From positions 1,302,001 to 1,366,000 of the forward strand of contig OZ005608.1 in assembly GCA_963930655.1 (NCBI GenBank): 64,000 nt of DNA, given 5' to 3'. The number at the start of each line of letters is the position of its first letter. The first letter of the stretch is position 1. The notes below the pieces were generated by a model. The model was not told where the DNA came from. It did not search any database and saw only the letters and a list, made by a program, of their open reading frames with translations. The DNA is from Myrica gale. Lineage: Eukaryota > Streptophyta > Magnoliopsida > Fagales > Myricaceae. This document shows positions 41,801-53,287 of this stretch, piece by piece. The position numbers and the translations under genes are program-made.

Positions 41801-44800
41801 AAACTCAATTCATATAGCTTAAAGTGAGCATCAACTCATTGCTCCCCAATATTGTGTTCATCTCTTACAAGGAGTCCTGCAGATGAATTATTCTCTCGTA
41901 CTGCAAATCAAAGATTGGACTTAGCACCTTCTTTTGTAACTGCTAGTGGTTCTGCAGTAACAATCTTATGGTCTATAGCAGCATCTTTCAAAGGTTCAAC
42001 CACCACTTCACCAGATGCTCTCAATCTGGTCACTCTCCTCATTGGGTTAACTCTTTTGGGTGCCTCCTGAGATCTTTCAGGGACAGTGAACAATGCTTCT
42101 AAAACTTCTTTCTGAAGAATAAATCTGTTTCCGTCTCTTTTTTCGATTCTGTTATATCCTTTACCATAATTGCAGCTCCATCACTGCATGGGTGCAAAGA
42201 AAAACGTTAATTGGTTGTCAACCTACGCCAAGTGAAAAATATGACAGAATTCTAGGTGATCCTCCCAAATCAGATCCTTTGACTCAGGTATTCTGTTCCC
42301 CAGAACTCAGCTCATAAATAATAGGAATGGCAAGAACGCACCTGCAGGCAGAACCTAGGCCCTGGCACGTCTCTGATTCTGAAGACTGTCAAAAGAACTT
42401 AACAAGAGATTGAAATCATCATCAATTGCTGTTGTCTTTTTTGTCCATGTTCACGTTGAGAAAAAATTGGAGACCTCTGAAAAATTTTATCAATGAAGAA
42501 GGAAGGAAACCATATTACTCTACCCTTACCTTGAAAAGAAAAGGATTAAACAAAAGAGAAACAATTGCTTCGTAAGAGAAAATGCAAGAAGTGCAAACAA
42601 GGATGCACATTTGCTACTATTGAGACATCAGTAAGAACCACGGCCTAACGGTGAACTATCACACTACCAGAAACTATTGTTCTAAGAACCTAAGGAGGAC
42701 CATCATCATGAACATTAAGCTCCACGAAAGATGATTAACTTATTCAGTTATTGTGGGAAAAAAACATGCCCTCCATTTTAAAAATCTTATCATATAAGGA
42801 TTATCACATCATATAAGGAATGGAGGTAACAAGCTTAGATACACCAAAGTTAAGAACATAGTGCACCATGAAAATAGGCATGGACTACCTGATAGCAATC
42901 ACAAACGTTAAAATATAAATAATTTCAGACTCAATTCCTGATTTGAAATACAGAAAGTAGCCAGTCACGAAAGGAACAGAATAAGGACCATTGTTGTATA
43001 CAACCACTATATAATCTGATAGACCACATAAGTAGATTGCGACTGGTAGAGGGATAAGCTAAGCCTGAAGCTTACTTTTTTGCTGCCCAGCTCAAGAATA
43101 TCACCACAATTCTCCAAAGATGACGTTGGCAACTCAAGAAGTTTCTCCAAGCTCTATGTGATCCACAAGAGTCAATTCGTCAAGATTGTGGATGTGGTTA
43201 AAATATCAAGCAATTTATATAAAATAGAAATAGTAACCACAGAGAAAACTCAATGATAATCTTCTGATTATGCTCTGCTACTCATAAATGGAGGAGAAAA
43301 AGATGAAAGTTTCTGTTTCATGTTTGTTATGCGAACTAGATATGGGAAAAAAACAGCAGATATCTGATAGGCATCCTGCAGTGAATATGTCATAGGTAAT
43401 AACACAAGAAAAAAACCCATTCAGATGAGTTCTTATAGATTGGCGTTCCAGCTCAAGAAAGCTATAACACAAACCAATTTGGGGTGCCAGATAACACCAC
43501 ATGCTAACTATCAGAACTGAAACGATTGGTTTATGAACTCCATAATATGCTACCATACGTATTGGCATTCACACCTCAGTGATGAGAAATCAAGTCATGA
43601 GCACATTAATATCTGTGCTTTTTTTCTCATTTAATTAAGCATAGTCTGAAGTTTGATAGAAGTACTCTGCAAGTTTGAGTTTCAGAGTTACTATAATCTT
43701 AAATGATGCACCAGTATATAGGAATTCCAATTTGAAGCACCCTTAATGTTGATCTTTCATATAATCAGTAGAAGTAATTCCAACAATTAACTCCCAAAAC
43801 TATTTTCGTCTGGATCCAGTTAATGTTAGGGCATTTGTTCATAGCAACACCAAGTCAATTAGAGCTAAAAAAGAAAAAATTATATATAGGGGAAAAGCAT
43901 CTAACACCTATACTGAGTGATCCTGATGAAATCATAATCTCTTCTTTCAAGGTGGAAGAGAGCAATAAATCATTTCAGTGATTATAAACAACTAAAAACA
44001 AACACTTTAACCTTGAAAAGGAATTGCAATATATCTTTTGCGCATCATAACCACAACAGCCTGCAAATTCAACAAAATACCTGATTATGCACTGTACTAA
44101 CTCAAAGTGAACACGAGAAGGAAGCATGACAGTACCAACATTATAATCTGAAGCATACAAGAAAATGATGTAGTGGATTTTGACCCGCTTCTTTAATAAA
44201 AAGCTGAGTTTTTACCAAGCAGGAAGGTATGAACATTTAAGGTTAGGACATCTAATTTAAGTTAACATGCAGTTTAAATCCATATGGTCTAAGTTAAGCC
44301 TTCTCTGAAGCTACTTCAGAGTCTCACATATACAAACTTTATGTAGAAGTGTTAATTGTCTGACAGGAGTAGTGAACAACATAAAAGACTAAATTGGAAA
44401 TAAAAATTTACCAAGAACATCTTGGACAACATCCACATCTAGCTGGAAGTCATCTCAAAGCAGTTTAAACATAAATTCCTCAACATCACTATGCAGCATG
44501 TCTGTTCTTGCTGCCATACTTGGTGGAACTTCTTCACTCCTTATCGCAGAGACAGGCAGCTCTTTTAAATCTAATTTTGGTGGCTTTATTTGTTTCAGGA
44601 CACTCATTAGTTACTGGCCTTGGCCTCAGATAATCTTTTGCAATGACACCTGAAATAGTTCCCGTAGATACAGGACACACTTTTGATTTACGGAACCTGG
44701 TATTTCCTCCTCCATGAGAAGAGTTCTGAAGAAGGTTTTCAGATGACGTTTCTGAAGGCATTGCAAAAAAGTATTTTTCCAATTCAGGTGACAGTTCTGA

Positions 44801-45034
44801 AGATGTTGACTCTGCACGTTCTAATTTTTCTTTAAATGTGCAAGTAGCACTGTAAGAGGTACTCCCAAGTGATGCACAAAGAATTTCACCAGCTGTATCT
44901 ACATTGCGGCTTGCCTTGCAATAAGCAGAGGCTATGTCGTCGAGAGAAAATACAGAGCCAAAAGCTTCAAGCAACTCCTCTAAGTCCCTTTCTTCAGCAT
45001 CACAATGTGAAGTGGATGAAGAACCTGATTTCAT
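38836..45034 (-). pseudogene. SDE5: Broken SDE5-like gene (DUF1771/SMR domain protein)
   Basis: Exons recognised on the minus strand: 44412-45034 (UBA-like LLEAFGSVFSLDDIASAY), 44035-44060, 43076-43153 (SLEKLLELPTSSLENCG), 42342-42385, from 42183 (EVLEALFTVPERS), 40857-41135 (DUF1771, KAVKEYWIAMKEYYLA), 40516-40571, about 39281-39463 (SLDLHDLEPKEALNLLRLH), 39054-39124, 38836-38991 (ESIKWTEEADGRA). SDE5 is an RNA-export-factor-like protein needed with RDR6 for tasiRNA and transgene silencing in Arabidopsis. Lesions: a one-base frameshift near 44595, TGA at 44455-44457 in place of a sense codon, exon 44035 ends in AT where GT is expected, a one-base loss at about 42160, a 193-bp MITE inside exon 40857-41135, and frame problems near 39430. 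Family identity rests on memory of SDE5; synteny with CTL1 supports it. Confidence 0.8.
40910..41102. mobile_element. Tourist-like MITE inserted in SDE5-like coding exon
   Basis: The right terminus, reversed, reads GGGTGCGTTTGAAGTG; the left end is shorter, GGTTTGAGTG. GTA lies on both sides (40907-40909, 41103-41105). The two exon halves meet in frame across it (HEVLR before, KAVKEYW after, on the minus strand) when one GTA is counted, so the insertion point is inside codons. The body (AAAATTTTAACAC, TATAATCTCTCTC in inverse) closely matches the MITE at 63231. Confidence 0.92.
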
Positions 45035-46260
45035 TTTCTTTAGTCTTCAAAAGGCAAGAGGAAGAACTGTAAAAAATGAACAGTTTCAATAATCATTAGT
45101 CGACATCCAGAGGACAAAAAGTTTGAGGAAAATTTATTCCATACAACAGAGTTCAATAAGATTGCAAAACCAGTCAATATATTATAAATAAGAGATACAT
45201 ATTAGTTACATGCTATCAGTGAATAAATAATTTGTATCCCCTGAAAAGTCTGAGATGATAAAAAAGAAAAAGTACCAATAATCAGAAAAGTCATACGGAA
45301 TAAAAATGGCGTAGCACCAGTCAGTATTATATGGGAATGGGATGTATAAGCATAGACGACTAATAAAGAATGTTTTGAAAAACCAGACCACTGGTTGTCT
45401 AAATGATCCAACTATGAGAGTGCAAGGTCGACCAGGACACATCTCGTTTCTTTCATGCTATAATCATTTCCTCCTATTTGTTGCCTTCCAGAGAAAGTGG
45501 TAAAGAAACTTAAAATAAAATAAATTGACAATAATATAGCTTTGCCGAAAAATTGATTGAGAAAATTCTCAGGATAAAAGAGATGAGGGATTGCTTGCAA
45601 TGTTTTATACATATATTTTCTACGATACAAACAGAAAGTTATATACACTTTAGTATCAAATGCAAGCAAAAAGCATCCAACAAAAACTGGAGAAAAAAAT
45701 CTGCACTGAACTGTCTTTAATATCAACAACTGGTAAGAAAAAAAATCAAAAGAGAAGAAACCCATTACAGAAAACAATAGGAAGGATAGCCTGTGCATTT
45801 GTTTTTCTGTTCTTTTCCAATTGCACTCCAACAAAACAGAGAGATAAATTGATTAATAATCAAATAAATCTTTCAATGAAAAAAGAGTAAAATGCACACT
45901 TAAATCTAAAATGTAATACAAAATTGATTATTCCTTTATATTTTAAAAAAATCTAAATAATTTGCCATTGATTTTACCACTAATTAAACCCATTTCAAGC
46001 TCTTGCCTTCAGATAAAGTGGCTGAAGGTTACAGCAAAACAATAACAAGAAAGAGAATCGAGGATTTCTTACTTGAAGAAGATTGAGTAGCAAGAGAGCA
46101 ATTGAAGAGAAAGGCTCTCTCACTCTCTCAAGACTGCTTCCCAAGGAAGAAAAGGGAGTAAGGGATAATGGGAGGCCTATTTGTAGAGTTGTTTGGTGAC
46201 ATCGGGGGAGAAATGCATAAAACTAGTATGTTTTAAATGAGTATAGAGCACCCAAGATGC
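45035..46260 (-). promoter_or_regulatory. 5' UTR, leader intron and promoter of SDE5-like gene
   Basis: An acceptor TTTTTTACAG ends just before 45066, 32 bases ahead of the ATG. A likely leader exon at about 46075-46160 is CT-rich and ends CTTCTTCAA before GTAAGA. A TATA-like CTACAAATAGG lies near 46180 on the minus strand. No coding frame was seen in the 1-kb intron. Confidence 0.45.
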
Positions 46261-46449
46261 TATGCATGAGAAAAGAGTGTCACTGCTCCAACAGTTCAAA
46301 GGCGATGCATGAGCACAAAGTGTCACGTTCTGGAGCAATTTAGTTCACATAAATGACAAATGTAGATCTTCTCTGAGACTGTTCAACAAGTTGGCACATA
46401 CACTTTTTCCATTGTTTTTCTTTTGTTTGTAATCTATACTGCCAAAAGG

Positions 46450-46450
46450 G

Positions 46451-46514
<64 letters not shown>

Positions 46515-46522
46515 CGATAATA
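46450..46522. repeat. ATA/ATGATA microsatellite
   Basis: About fourteen ATA units followed by four or five GATAAT units and a degraded end. Confidence 0.97.
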
Positions 46523-46965
46523 GAATCTGAAAAATAAGTGGAAAGCGGATAGAAGAGTAGAAGGTGAAAATTATGATCAAACTACACAAGACTACTCAAC
46601 CTAAACTTGCATTAATGTGAATTAATAATGACAAGTGAAGTATGCCTCCAGCTTTACTAGTTTCTTTAATAATTGCCTCTTGCTTACCAAAAAAATTCAA
46701 CGGCGAATAGTAACGATTCATATGTTACGAACATATTTTAAGTTCATCAAAATCATGGATGCACATGGTTGAAAAAATTCTTCAACTGATAGCGCTGCTT
46801 CTAGCAAAACATAAACCTACTTTTAAGTTCATCAGATTAGAGAAACCAACTAATTATTATGATAAAGCAGTGTCAAAAAAACACATTAGAAGATCAGTCA
46901 AAACTGAAATCCAAAGCATTTTCCTTCTCTTTGTACCAACACGCGCTGAAAGGCAGGCATATGTA

Positions 46966-47162
46966 GGGTGCGTTTGCACCAAAAATATTACCCAAAATAT
47001 TCTCTCTCCTAATAAAATACTACAATATAATCTCTCTCTCTCCCATCAAAAAATATAAAAAATTACAAAAAATATAAAAAATTACCTCTCTCTTCACTTT
47101 TTCACTAAACCCAATACCAACACAAAACCCAATATCAAAAATATTTCAACACAAACACAACC
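46966..47162. mobile_element. Tourist-like MITE with GTA duplication
   Basis: The ends are GGGTGCGTTTG on the left and GGTTGTGTTTG reversed on the right. GTA flanks it (46963-46965, 47163-47165). Its 197 bases are AT-rich with CT runs, as in the other MITEs of this family. It sits upstream of the SDE5-like gene. Confidence 0.88.
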
Positions 47163-47165
47163 GTA

Positions 47166-48764
47166 GTTAGTTAATCATTGTTAACATTAGTAAAGGACAG
47201 AAACTTACGGATCTGATTGTTAACTGTGTCATTAGAATAGTCCTATCCAATCGTTTAGTTTTAATATACACACCAGCAGAAAACAAGAAGTTCAGCACTT
47301 TCTCAACATTTACTTTCTTTCCAACTAGTTGCTTCCAATCTTTTTGTTTTTCTACAACAAAAGAGAGCCTTCAAGACTGGAAACCACAGAGTATGATTAC
47401 AAATATGATGACCTTTATCAACACTTTTATTGACATTATTTCAAGTACTAATCAAGCCAATTTCAGGTTCAGAGGACGGAACTAATAGCTAAAAAAAGTA
47501 ATTACTACATAATTAGAATAAAATAAAATTTTCAGACTGCTTTGAAATAAGGATAGTTTTCCTTCTCTTCGTTTTCTCCAAAATTGAAAAACTTCCTACT
47601 ACATAATACAATGGACTCCAGATTTTCTCCCTTTCATTCATTTCCCTCAACTTCTCACCAACCATACAGAGTACTATACTTGAATACAAAGCATCTTTTC
47701 TAACAAATTATCGCCATTTTACTTGGCCCAAGTTCATTTTGCCGATATAAAGGTATCAAAAGAACAAGGCAATGTAGATGGAGAGAATGAAACATTGCTC
47801 AGGAAAATATACTGACTATTTTTTTTGTTTTCTTTCTGCACTTTTTCTCAATAACCATACAGATAGTACATGACAGTAATCATCAAAGTGCAACTTTTTG
47901 AAAAAAGAAAAAAGAACATGTAGAAGAAGCAATGAAGGTATGAATGTGTAAGAAACATGACTATTCAATTATTGCCTTCCAGCATCAACGGATTATCTCC
48001 TTCTGTTTTCCACAACTGAACAGGAATTTCGTAGTGGACTGATTATTTTCATCCTACTGCTTTCATTTACTAACCTTTCCTCCATTTCCTTTCCATCCAA
48101 ACAACATGATAGAGACATTGAAATTGAAAGGCCATTAATAGTCTGATAATGCATCCAGTTTAGAACAAAATGCAACCATCAGCGTTGTTCTTAGGCTAAT
48201 CAAAGCCATTATAAGCACATAGGAACAGACTTAAAAACAACGAAGGTGAAAAAGCCAGATGAATAAAGCAACGGAGTGCTTAAACCTGAGTCTCAGGTTT
48301 TTTTTCCCGTTTAAACCTTTATTTTCTTCGATTTTCTCAACAATCAAACAGATAACGATAGACGCGCAAAATCAAACTGCTAGCTAAAAAAAAAACGAAA
48401 GACGCACAGATTCTGAAAAGCCTTTTCTATTATAACCATTGTTTAAAGAAAGCGTCGGTGTAACTACTCGATTTTGTTGAAAAACAAAAACAAACGAGTG
48501 AACACAATGGAACGAAAACTTCTCTTTCCGTTTTCTTTCATTTTTCTCCTTGTCTCCATTTTATCGCCAACCAAGTACTGTGAAGTACACTAGTAAACAC
48601 AGTTACGTTCGCATCCGATAACGAGGTGATGAAGCAGTTAGTTTAGAACGATTCCATCATCGCCGAAGAGTTTCGCAGAAATCAAACTGATTTCTACCTC
48701 ATTTGATCAGAGTAAGCAAAGGATGAAGTCGACGACGCAATGCAGGAGGTGAACAAGAGATTGC
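47166..48764. other. geneless stretch upstream of SDE5-like gene
   Basis: AT-rich DNA, no recognisable coding region; short open frames lack domain features. It may be intron if transcription starts at the distal minus-strand promoter near 48.88 kb. Confidence 0.4.
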
Positions 48765-48885
48765 TTACTTTGAGATTGACCATGAGAGAGGAATGTGCAC
48801 ACACGCACGGTTTACTTCTCCCGTCTGAGCGAAAGTTTCTTGAGGAAGGAAAGGGACTTGGTTAGAGAGAGAAGTGTATATATAG
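48765..48885 (-). promoter_or_regulatory. candidate minus-strand promoter and leader exon
   Basis: On the minus strand, CTATATATACAC (about 48874-48885) is followed after some 30 bases by a CT-rich leader (CTTCTCTCTCTAACC) and later by a good donor CTCAAAGTAAGC (around 48768). No gene was found to go with it. It could be a distal start for the SDE5-like gene or a non-coding transcript. Confidence 0.4.
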
Positions 48886-49435
48886 CAATTTTTCCTTGGA
48901 AAGATAACGAGGGAAATACCAAAAGTAATTAAGAATAGTAGAGTATCAAAATTGAAAAGTGGAAATGCGAAGTGTCGGCTCTTGGCGGTTGGCGTTCCGA
49001 GCAGTACAGGGACTGTGAGAGGGGGGAGTAAAGGGTGGCAGAGTGGTGGTGACGGGGTTTTTGTGCCACGCGATGTCGGAGGAGGTGGCTGACACGTTAT
49101 CTTCTCTCTCTGTATAACCAGAAAGGAAACTTATAAACAGTGTTCACTGTTCAGTGTCTTAGAAAATAAATAAATAAACGGTAGTTTCCATCAGCTGACG
49201 GGGAGTTTTTTCTCCTTTTTTTTTTTATTGAAAGGAGCTGACTGGAGTGACTCAACTTTGGGATTAAGATTTATCGGGTGGACAGGACAGTAAATTTGAC
49301 CAAGCCCAAAAGAAAAACTGTTCAGACGGAACTGCATGTAATCGAATATCCCTGCCGTTCTCAAACAGATTATGCGGATGCCACCCAGGCCGCAGCTAAA
49401 CAGCTACTTGTTAAACCCTCTGATCAAAAACCCTT

Positions 49436-49475
49436 TAATATAAAATCCCCGTCTCCGTAAATCTTCGTCCTTAAG
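49436..49475 (+). promoter_or_regulatory. candidate promoter and 5' UTR exon of the small membrane-protein gene
   Basis: TTTAATATAAAATCC lies at about 49434-49448 and CTTAAG followed by GTACGC at about 49476 could be the donor of a leader exon. The first coding exon starts after an acceptor TTTTTGCAG at 52026, so the leader intron would be 2.55 kb. Confidence 0.4.
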
Positions 49476-50084
49476 GTACGCTCTCTGTTCGACTCATTAA
49501 TCTGTGAGGACAGTGTGGAATGAGTGAAAATGAATTGGATGTTATACATTTCCTTCCATACTTCTGGGTTTCGTTGATATTTTATCCCTGTGGTTCTGTG
49601 GGTTTTGGGCATTTCCTTTGGTGCCTTAATTTGGTGTTCACCAAGCAAATACGAATCGTTTCTCGAATTGCATTAGGTTTTCGAAGTTGTGTTTTGCTTA
49701 TAGGGAAACTATTTTCCAAGAATTTGCTCTAGGGTTTATGTGGTCTCATGCTGTTGGTTCTTGAGCATCTGCTGGTGAATAACCCTGATTATTATTTTTC
49801 TTACTTTCTAACGAAAACAGACAAAATTCGAGTGTCACGTAAGCTTTTTTTCGTTGCTGGTAAAATTTAGGAATAAGCTTATATTGTAAATATGGAGAAA
49901 ATGTAGGAAATTAAAGAACTGAAAAAATTTCTGCTCTTCTGCATTCATTTTTATTTGCTTGTTTATTCCTCGACACAAACTATATTACTCTCCAAATTTC
50001 TTTGAGATATTTTTGAAGAGTTATTCATTTACGATACAATCGGCACCCATGTCAATTAATTCTGAAATTATTAACCTTAGTGGA

Positions 50085-50826
50085 TATTATATAGTGGGGA
50101 TTACACCCAATTAATGTTTCCTAGTACAGGAAAAACTTCGTGGTAGGTTTACATTATTAATTCTGAAATTTTCTTTTCACTAGTTGTTTGGAAGTTTTTC
50201 TGCAAAAATTAATTTATCCAGTTGTTGTAAGGACCTGTCATTTTAACAGTGGCGTACCCAACACCCCGGCTTGGGTTCTACCAGAATTATTATTAGTATT
50301 ATTATTTTTATATGCACTTGCCCCCAAGCGAGCCAGGCCCGCCCATATTCCTCAGCCTGCCCCCTTGGCCCAGCCCGCTTTTTTTTTGGAATTATCAGAG
50401 GGCCCGCCCTCTGTTTAAAAAAAAAAATCTGTCAGCCCACGACTCTCCAGTCTCTCCTCCCTCTCGCAGTTGCCTCTCCCTCTCAGCTCACCCCCTCTGG
50501 CCTCTCCTCTCAGGACGAGTTCATAGAGCCCCAGACATCACCTCCATTTACCACTCTTGTGCTTCTCCTGGATTCCTAACCCCTTTGCTCACCCTCCGGT
50601 ACCTCTTCTCTCTCTATGGTTGTCAAATTTGCTTTCTTTGTTGGTTTAATTAGGTAGATTTTGTTTTATCTTCGTTTTGTTTTTGGTAATTGCTGCTCTT
50701 ACTTCGCATGTTACTGTTATTGTTTGATAGTCTGGAATCAATATCTGTATATCTTGTCTTTTATGTTTGTCTGATTCATTCCGGAAAGATCCACTCACAG
50801 TTGGTATTATATAGTGGGGATTACAC
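50085..50826 (+). repeat. 22-bp exact repeat pair in leader intron
   Basis: TATTATATAGTGGGGATTACAC occurs at 50085-50106 and again at 50805-50826, written here as TATTATATAGTG + GGGATTACAC. The 700 bases between include a GC-rich part. It may mark a duplication or an insertion. Confidence 0.7.
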
Positions 50827-51389
50827 TAAATATGTCTGTTGTTTTTCTTTTGTAAGCGACTAATTATTTCTGTTTGATTAGCAAGAACACGATTCTTTGT
50901 TTTCTCTCGTAGTTGCTTCTAATTGACGAATTGCCGTTCATTAATTTTGTATATATATTTCTTTCTAAAAGCAATCGATATGTTAATATCAGGAAATTGG
51001 TATTTACTTTTGCGTGTTGCCTCTTGTCATTGCATTGAGAATTGCCTTATCTCACTAGATGTAGAATAACTAATGCGATACTTGAAACCTCCGAGCATTA
51101 AGCAGGATTCTTTAAAGGGGAAATGTAAATGAAGCTGGACAATTACACAGGAAATCTCCGACATTGATTTATGTTTTTGGTGTTTGTTATCTAAATGGTT
51201 TTTGATAATTGTTTCCTGCTAATTGTATACTTGTTAGTATTGTGATTAGTCAATTGTGAATTGTTGAAGGTTATGGTTCTTAATTTTGATTAGGACAGTT
51301 TTTGCATTACGTAGTAAAAAATAATTTTTTGTCATTTCGCCTTAGGAGTTTGTCCCCCCTCAACTTGAGTCTTGGTTCCGCCATTGCTT
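50249..51389. mobile_element. possible DNA transposon remnant with inverted ends
   Basis: The left end reads CAGTGGCGTACCCAACACCC and the right end, reversed, CAATGGCGGAACCAAGACTC. Such TGGCGGA-CC ends are common at plant DNA elements. No ORF or clear target duplication was found (CATTTTAA and CTTGTCAA agree poorly). Confidence 0.3.
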
Positions 51390-52032
51390 GTCAAACATCT
51401 AAAAGAAACCCAAACTACTTTCCGAAAAGGCCCCATCAACCTATGTTACCATTTCTTCTTACTCTGCATAATTTTTGGGTTAGTTTTTACAGCAGAGTGG
51501 CAAGCTTAGACTCTCTTCTATGCTTCTTCCCACGGGACAAGACCAAGTTCGCGTTGCTACCATTCTTACCCATTGGTCCCTCTCTTCGATGAAGTAAGAT
51601 TGTTGGCCTTTTTCCGTATGCTGCATGTGTAAATGTTGAAGCAGTATTCAGGACGATTAAAGCTACAAGTAGAGAACTTCTCCTTCCTTTGACTAATGGT
51701 TTGCATAACATAACTATCTTCGACTGTCCTTCCTGCTTTCTGAACTGGGCTCATAGTACAACCTTTGATGTTTGTTTTAATACCACATCATTAACTGGAC
51801 TGGATGCATGTGGCTGTGACACTGCTTCTTTAGTAACAGCGGTTTGAATTCAGGCCAGTTGTAGTGGGAAAGGAACTAGTCTGACAATTGGATGGCAGCT
51901 TCTAAGTCATGAATTTTGTATTGGATTCCATTTCTTCACAATTCTTTTTATGGTAAAGAATCTGGTCAACGTTACATTGCATTTAGAATGCTCCTATATG
52001 TAAACAAGTTAAATTGGTTTTTGCAGCAACAC

Positions 52033-52347
52033 ATGGGAAACAGGGGAGTTATTGGGGATAGGTGGTCTACGGGGGTTCTGTGGTTTTGTGCGATTGGAAG
52101 TGCAATTGGTATGCATCTGAAACCATTTTCGTCATAGTTTTGTGCAGCCAAATCTTATTTCATGGCCAAATGGGCATTTAATGAGTCTATTTCTCAGTGA
52201 TTAACTCGAAAACTATTTATCTTTGGGGCTGTGGTGATTTCTTTTTGTTTAGGCCTGTATATGGTTGCTGTGGAAAGACAAACAAAGAATAGGCAGCGAA
52301 TGCTGGCTGAGAATTTGAAGGAAATGGAAGGTGAAGGCAGTGAGTAG
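52033..52347 (+). CDS. Small membrane protein, 56 residues, plant-conserved
   Basis: Two exons (52033-52108, 52253-52347) join at a GT-AG intron in the middle of a glycine codon. The protein starts MGNRGVIGDRW, has one hydrophobic segment (about 14-32, VLWFCAIGSAIGLYMVAV) and then a charged helix RQTKNRQRMLAENLKEMEGEG. Function is unknown. It resembles, from memory, the short unknown protein at Arabidopsis At3g15395, which also lies between SDE5 and ATA20. Single-span proteins of this shape are often mitochondrial, but no evidence for that is visible. Because it is split and short, ORF-finding would miss it. A GTGAGT near the end (52340) could extend it by splicing. Confidence 0.75.
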
Positions 52348-53287
52348 TATGTTTAAATACAGACATTTAACTTGTTGAGAAGTTTGTGTAGATTTTATTT
52401 AAGAGCTTCATTGTGCCATCTCTCTCTCTCTCTCTCTCTCTCCCTTCATTTTTTTCCAGATATTTTCCCAATTGCTGTCACAGGTTTTTCTCTGTGATTG
52501 TTTTTTAAGTTTAGGAGGATGATTGTATTTTACAAGTTTCAGCGTATACTCCCAGCAGGCAAAAATAAAGAATAACCGAGCTATTTGGTGGCCAAATGTT
52601 TTATTGTATTTTTACGTGTTGATCTTCCCTTATTTGATGTCAGTTCTTGATGTTAAGTTTATAGAAGTGCTGAACTATGTTAGTACTTGATGTTACTCTC
52701 ATAGAAGAGCCGAACTGTGGTTGAAGGATATGCAATCTTATTGAGTGGACCCAATGTTCTACAGGTTGTCCAGTTATAAGTCCAACGACTAATTATCTTG
52801 GCATGTCCAGTGATTCATACCTTCAAGGTTGATGACTGAAGTCATCAATTGGAGGAGGGGGAAAAACAGGTTAATAAACAGAAAGTTCGAGTTCTTCCCA
52901 TGATGTTATATATTGTTAACACTCGAGATCAGTACTCGTAAAGGAGAGAGGATTCAGTTCGACTCTGTTTTGGGTCCCGTAAACTGCTGAGTAGCTTTTG
53001 GTCTTACTATGATACCATCTGCCAAAAAGGTTTTGCGAATACGTAGATGCGTAACTGGGTTAAAGAGCTCAGCGAAGGGGTTGTAACAGAGAGCACCTCC
53101 CGGCTCTCCCCCAACAATTCTGCCGCTCACACGACGCTCATGACTCCTGGTTTCATTCTGCCGCTCACACACGACACTCATGACTCCAGGTTTCATTCTC
53201 GAAACCAACAGGAGGCTTTTGGTTTTAAATGTTGTAGGGACCCTCCCTTTAAGAGCCATGCAAAAGGCAAAAGTAATAAAAATTAAG
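52348..53287. other. spacer with CT run
   Basis: No gene seen. A TC dinucleotide run lies at about 52419-52442. Two near-identical direct repeats (CACTCATGACTCC with GGTTTCATTCT) lie at about 53137-53200. Confidence 0.5.

Noticed and set aside
45412..45834. 140-residue hydrophobic open frame on the minus strand
   Set aside because: It lies in the leader intron of the SDE5-like gene, is rich in Phe/Leu because of the T-rich intron, and has no splice partner.
46450..46522. possible CRISPR-like or regulatory repeat
   Set aside because: It is a plain trinucleotide microsatellite; CRISPR arrays are not expected in plant nuclear DNA.
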